Positions 63,124 through 64,000 of a stretch of DNA of 64,000 nt are shown piece by piece (the first letter of the stretch is position 1; the number at the start of each line of letters is the position of its first letter). The notes under the pieces are model-generated. The model saw only the letters and a list, made by a program, of their open reading frames with translations, did not search any database and had not been told where the DNA came from. The stretch covers positions 1 through 64,000 of the forward strand of contig NZ_APAT01000024.1 in NCBI RefSeq assembly GCF_000347775.1, written 5' to 3'. This DNA is from Marinobacter santoriniensis NKSG1. GTDB taxonomy: Bacteria; Pseudomonadota; Gammaproteobacteria; Pseudomonadales; Oleiphilaceae. Position numbers and translations under genes: made by a program.

Positions 63124-64000
63124 TCCAGGGCGTTGGCGCCAATCCGGTGGATAGTCAGGTCGGCACCGTTGAATTCTTCCTCTTCGCTCAGGCGAAGACC
63201 GGAGATGGCCTTGATGGCCCCGTATACGACCAGTCCGCCGACAAAGGCAACCAGGACACCGGCAATCGATCCGATAAGCTGGGCTGCGAAGCTGACGCCG
63301 CCGAGTCCGCCCAGCGCGCTCTGGCCAAAGATGCCGCAGGCAATCGCGCCCCAGACGCCACAGACGCCGTGCAGGGGCCAGACACCGAGCACATCATCGA
63401 GACGCTCGATCTTGTCCTGGGCCCATTCGAACAGGTAGACGAAGAGGGCGCCGGCGACGCCACCGGTAATCAGTGCGCCAACGGGGTGCATGAGGTCCGA
63501 TCCCGCGCACACGGCGACCAGACCGGCCAGGGGGCCGTTGTGGATAAAGCCCGGGTCTGCCCGACCGAGTAGCATGGAAACCAGGATGCCACCCACCATG
63601 GCCATCAGGCTGTTGACCGCCACCAGGCCGCTGATGCCGTCCAGTGTCTGGGCGGACATGACATTAAAGCCGAACCAGCCGACGGTCAGGATCCAGGCAC
63701 CCAGGGCCAGGAACGGAATGTTGGACGGGGCGAAGGCGACGACCCTGCCATTGCGATAGCGCCCTTTCCGGGCACCCAGAAGCAGAACGGCCGCCAGGGC
63801 AATCCAGCCGCCGACGGCATGCACCACAACGGAGCCGGCAAAGTCATGGAAGGTTGCACCAAACTGGCTCTCCAGCCAGGCCTGGAAGCCGTAGTTGCCG
63901 TTCCAGATCAGGCCCTCGAAGAAGGGGTACACCAGGCCGACGATCAGACCGGAGGCGATCAGCATCGGGTAGAACCGGGCACGCTCGGCGATTCCGCCGG
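63120..64000 (-). CDS. amt: Ammonium transporter (partial, 5' end beyond window)
   Basis: The 293 residues present are the C-terminal part of an Amt/Mep/Rh channel: AERARFYP at the window edge, FHDFAGSVVVHAVGGWIALAA with the pore histidine, LGAWILTVGWFGFN, and DDVLGVWPLHGVCGVWGAIACG with the second histidine. The C-terminal tail LSEEEEFNGADLTIHRIGANALD is a cytosolic regulatory segment that usually interacts with GlnK. The gene runs off the right end of the window, so its start is not seen. It converges on the AttH-like gene with a 4-bp overlap. Confidence 0.93.
   Translation of the reverse strand, partial: GGIAERARFYPMLIASGLIVGLVYPFFEGLIWNGNYGFQAWLESQFGATFHDFAGSVVVHAVGGWIALAAVLLLGARKGRYRNGRVVAFAPSNIPFLALGAWILTVGWFGFNVMSAQTLDGISGLVAVNSLMAMVGGILVSMLLGRADPGFIHNGPLAGLVAVCAGSDLMHPVGALITGGVAGALFVYLFEWAQDKIERLDDVLGVWPLHGVCGVWGAIACGIFGQSALGGLGGVSFAAQLIGSIAGVLVAFVGGLVVYGAIKAISGLRLSEEEEFNGADLTIHRIGANALD

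Overview
This 64 kb stretch is GC-rich, gene-dense chromosomal DNA from a free-living, respiratory, probably marine gammaproteobacterium. The gene mix (glutaryl-CoA dehydrogenase, several acyl-CoA enzymes, RegBA-type and PmrAB/QseBC-type two-component systems, a thermostable-hemolysin operon, RND pumps) and protein style resemble Marinobacter and relatives. That placement is an inference from remembered protein families, not a search result. I see no rRNA, tRNA, phage, insertion sequence or CRISPR array.

Layout. 28-5046: glutaryl-CoA dehydrogenase and a 3-oxoadipyl-CoA-type thiolase on the minus strand, then an orphan polytopic membrane protein and an IclR regulator. 5121-6530: a lipoprotein alpha/beta hydrolase. 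6858-17333: a catabolic block with a FadB-like bifunctional enzyme, thiolase, large acyl-CoA dehydrogenase, zinc alcohol dehydrogenase, aldehyde dehydrogenase, TetR regulator, nitronate-monooxygenase-like flavoprotein and SMP-30-like hydrolase. Together these could take an alcohol or lactone through aldehyde and acid to beta-oxidation. 17440-20913: a two-component system followed by an exported MsrA-MsrB fusion. 20910-23505: an exonuclease and a CBS/DUF294 signalling protein, overlapping. 23634-28461: a cobalamin riboswitch controlling btuB-btuF-btuC-btuD.

28448-34358 (minus): a PmrAB/QseBC-like two-component system, a PepSY protein, a cytochrome b561, an ArnT-like transferase, a GtrB-like glycosyltransferase and GtrA, which looks like an envelope or lipid A modification set. 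It diverges from 34565-38217 (plus): thermostable-hemolysin-family protein, an AMP-ligase fused in frame to a heme-oxygenase-like di-iron protein, and an SDR. The 206 bp between them holds three PmrA-like boxes (YTTAAG-N5-YTTAAG). I consider this operon the best candidate for an undescribed biosynthetic system.

38290-43242: a PAS-GAF-GGDEF protein, a persulfide-dioxygenase-like hydrolase with a SulP transporter, and an ECF-type membrane protein. 43281-47443 (minus): a PAS-PAS-GGDEF-EAL protein with an Anr/FNR-type box upstream, and a RegB/RegA redox pair. 47586-49577: a TonB-dependent copper receptor. 49792-59065: two RND efflux systems separated by a small potassium channel gene. 59081-63123: an AttEFGH-like ABC/lipocalin operon. 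63120-64000: the 3' part of an ammonium transporter gene, cut by the window end.
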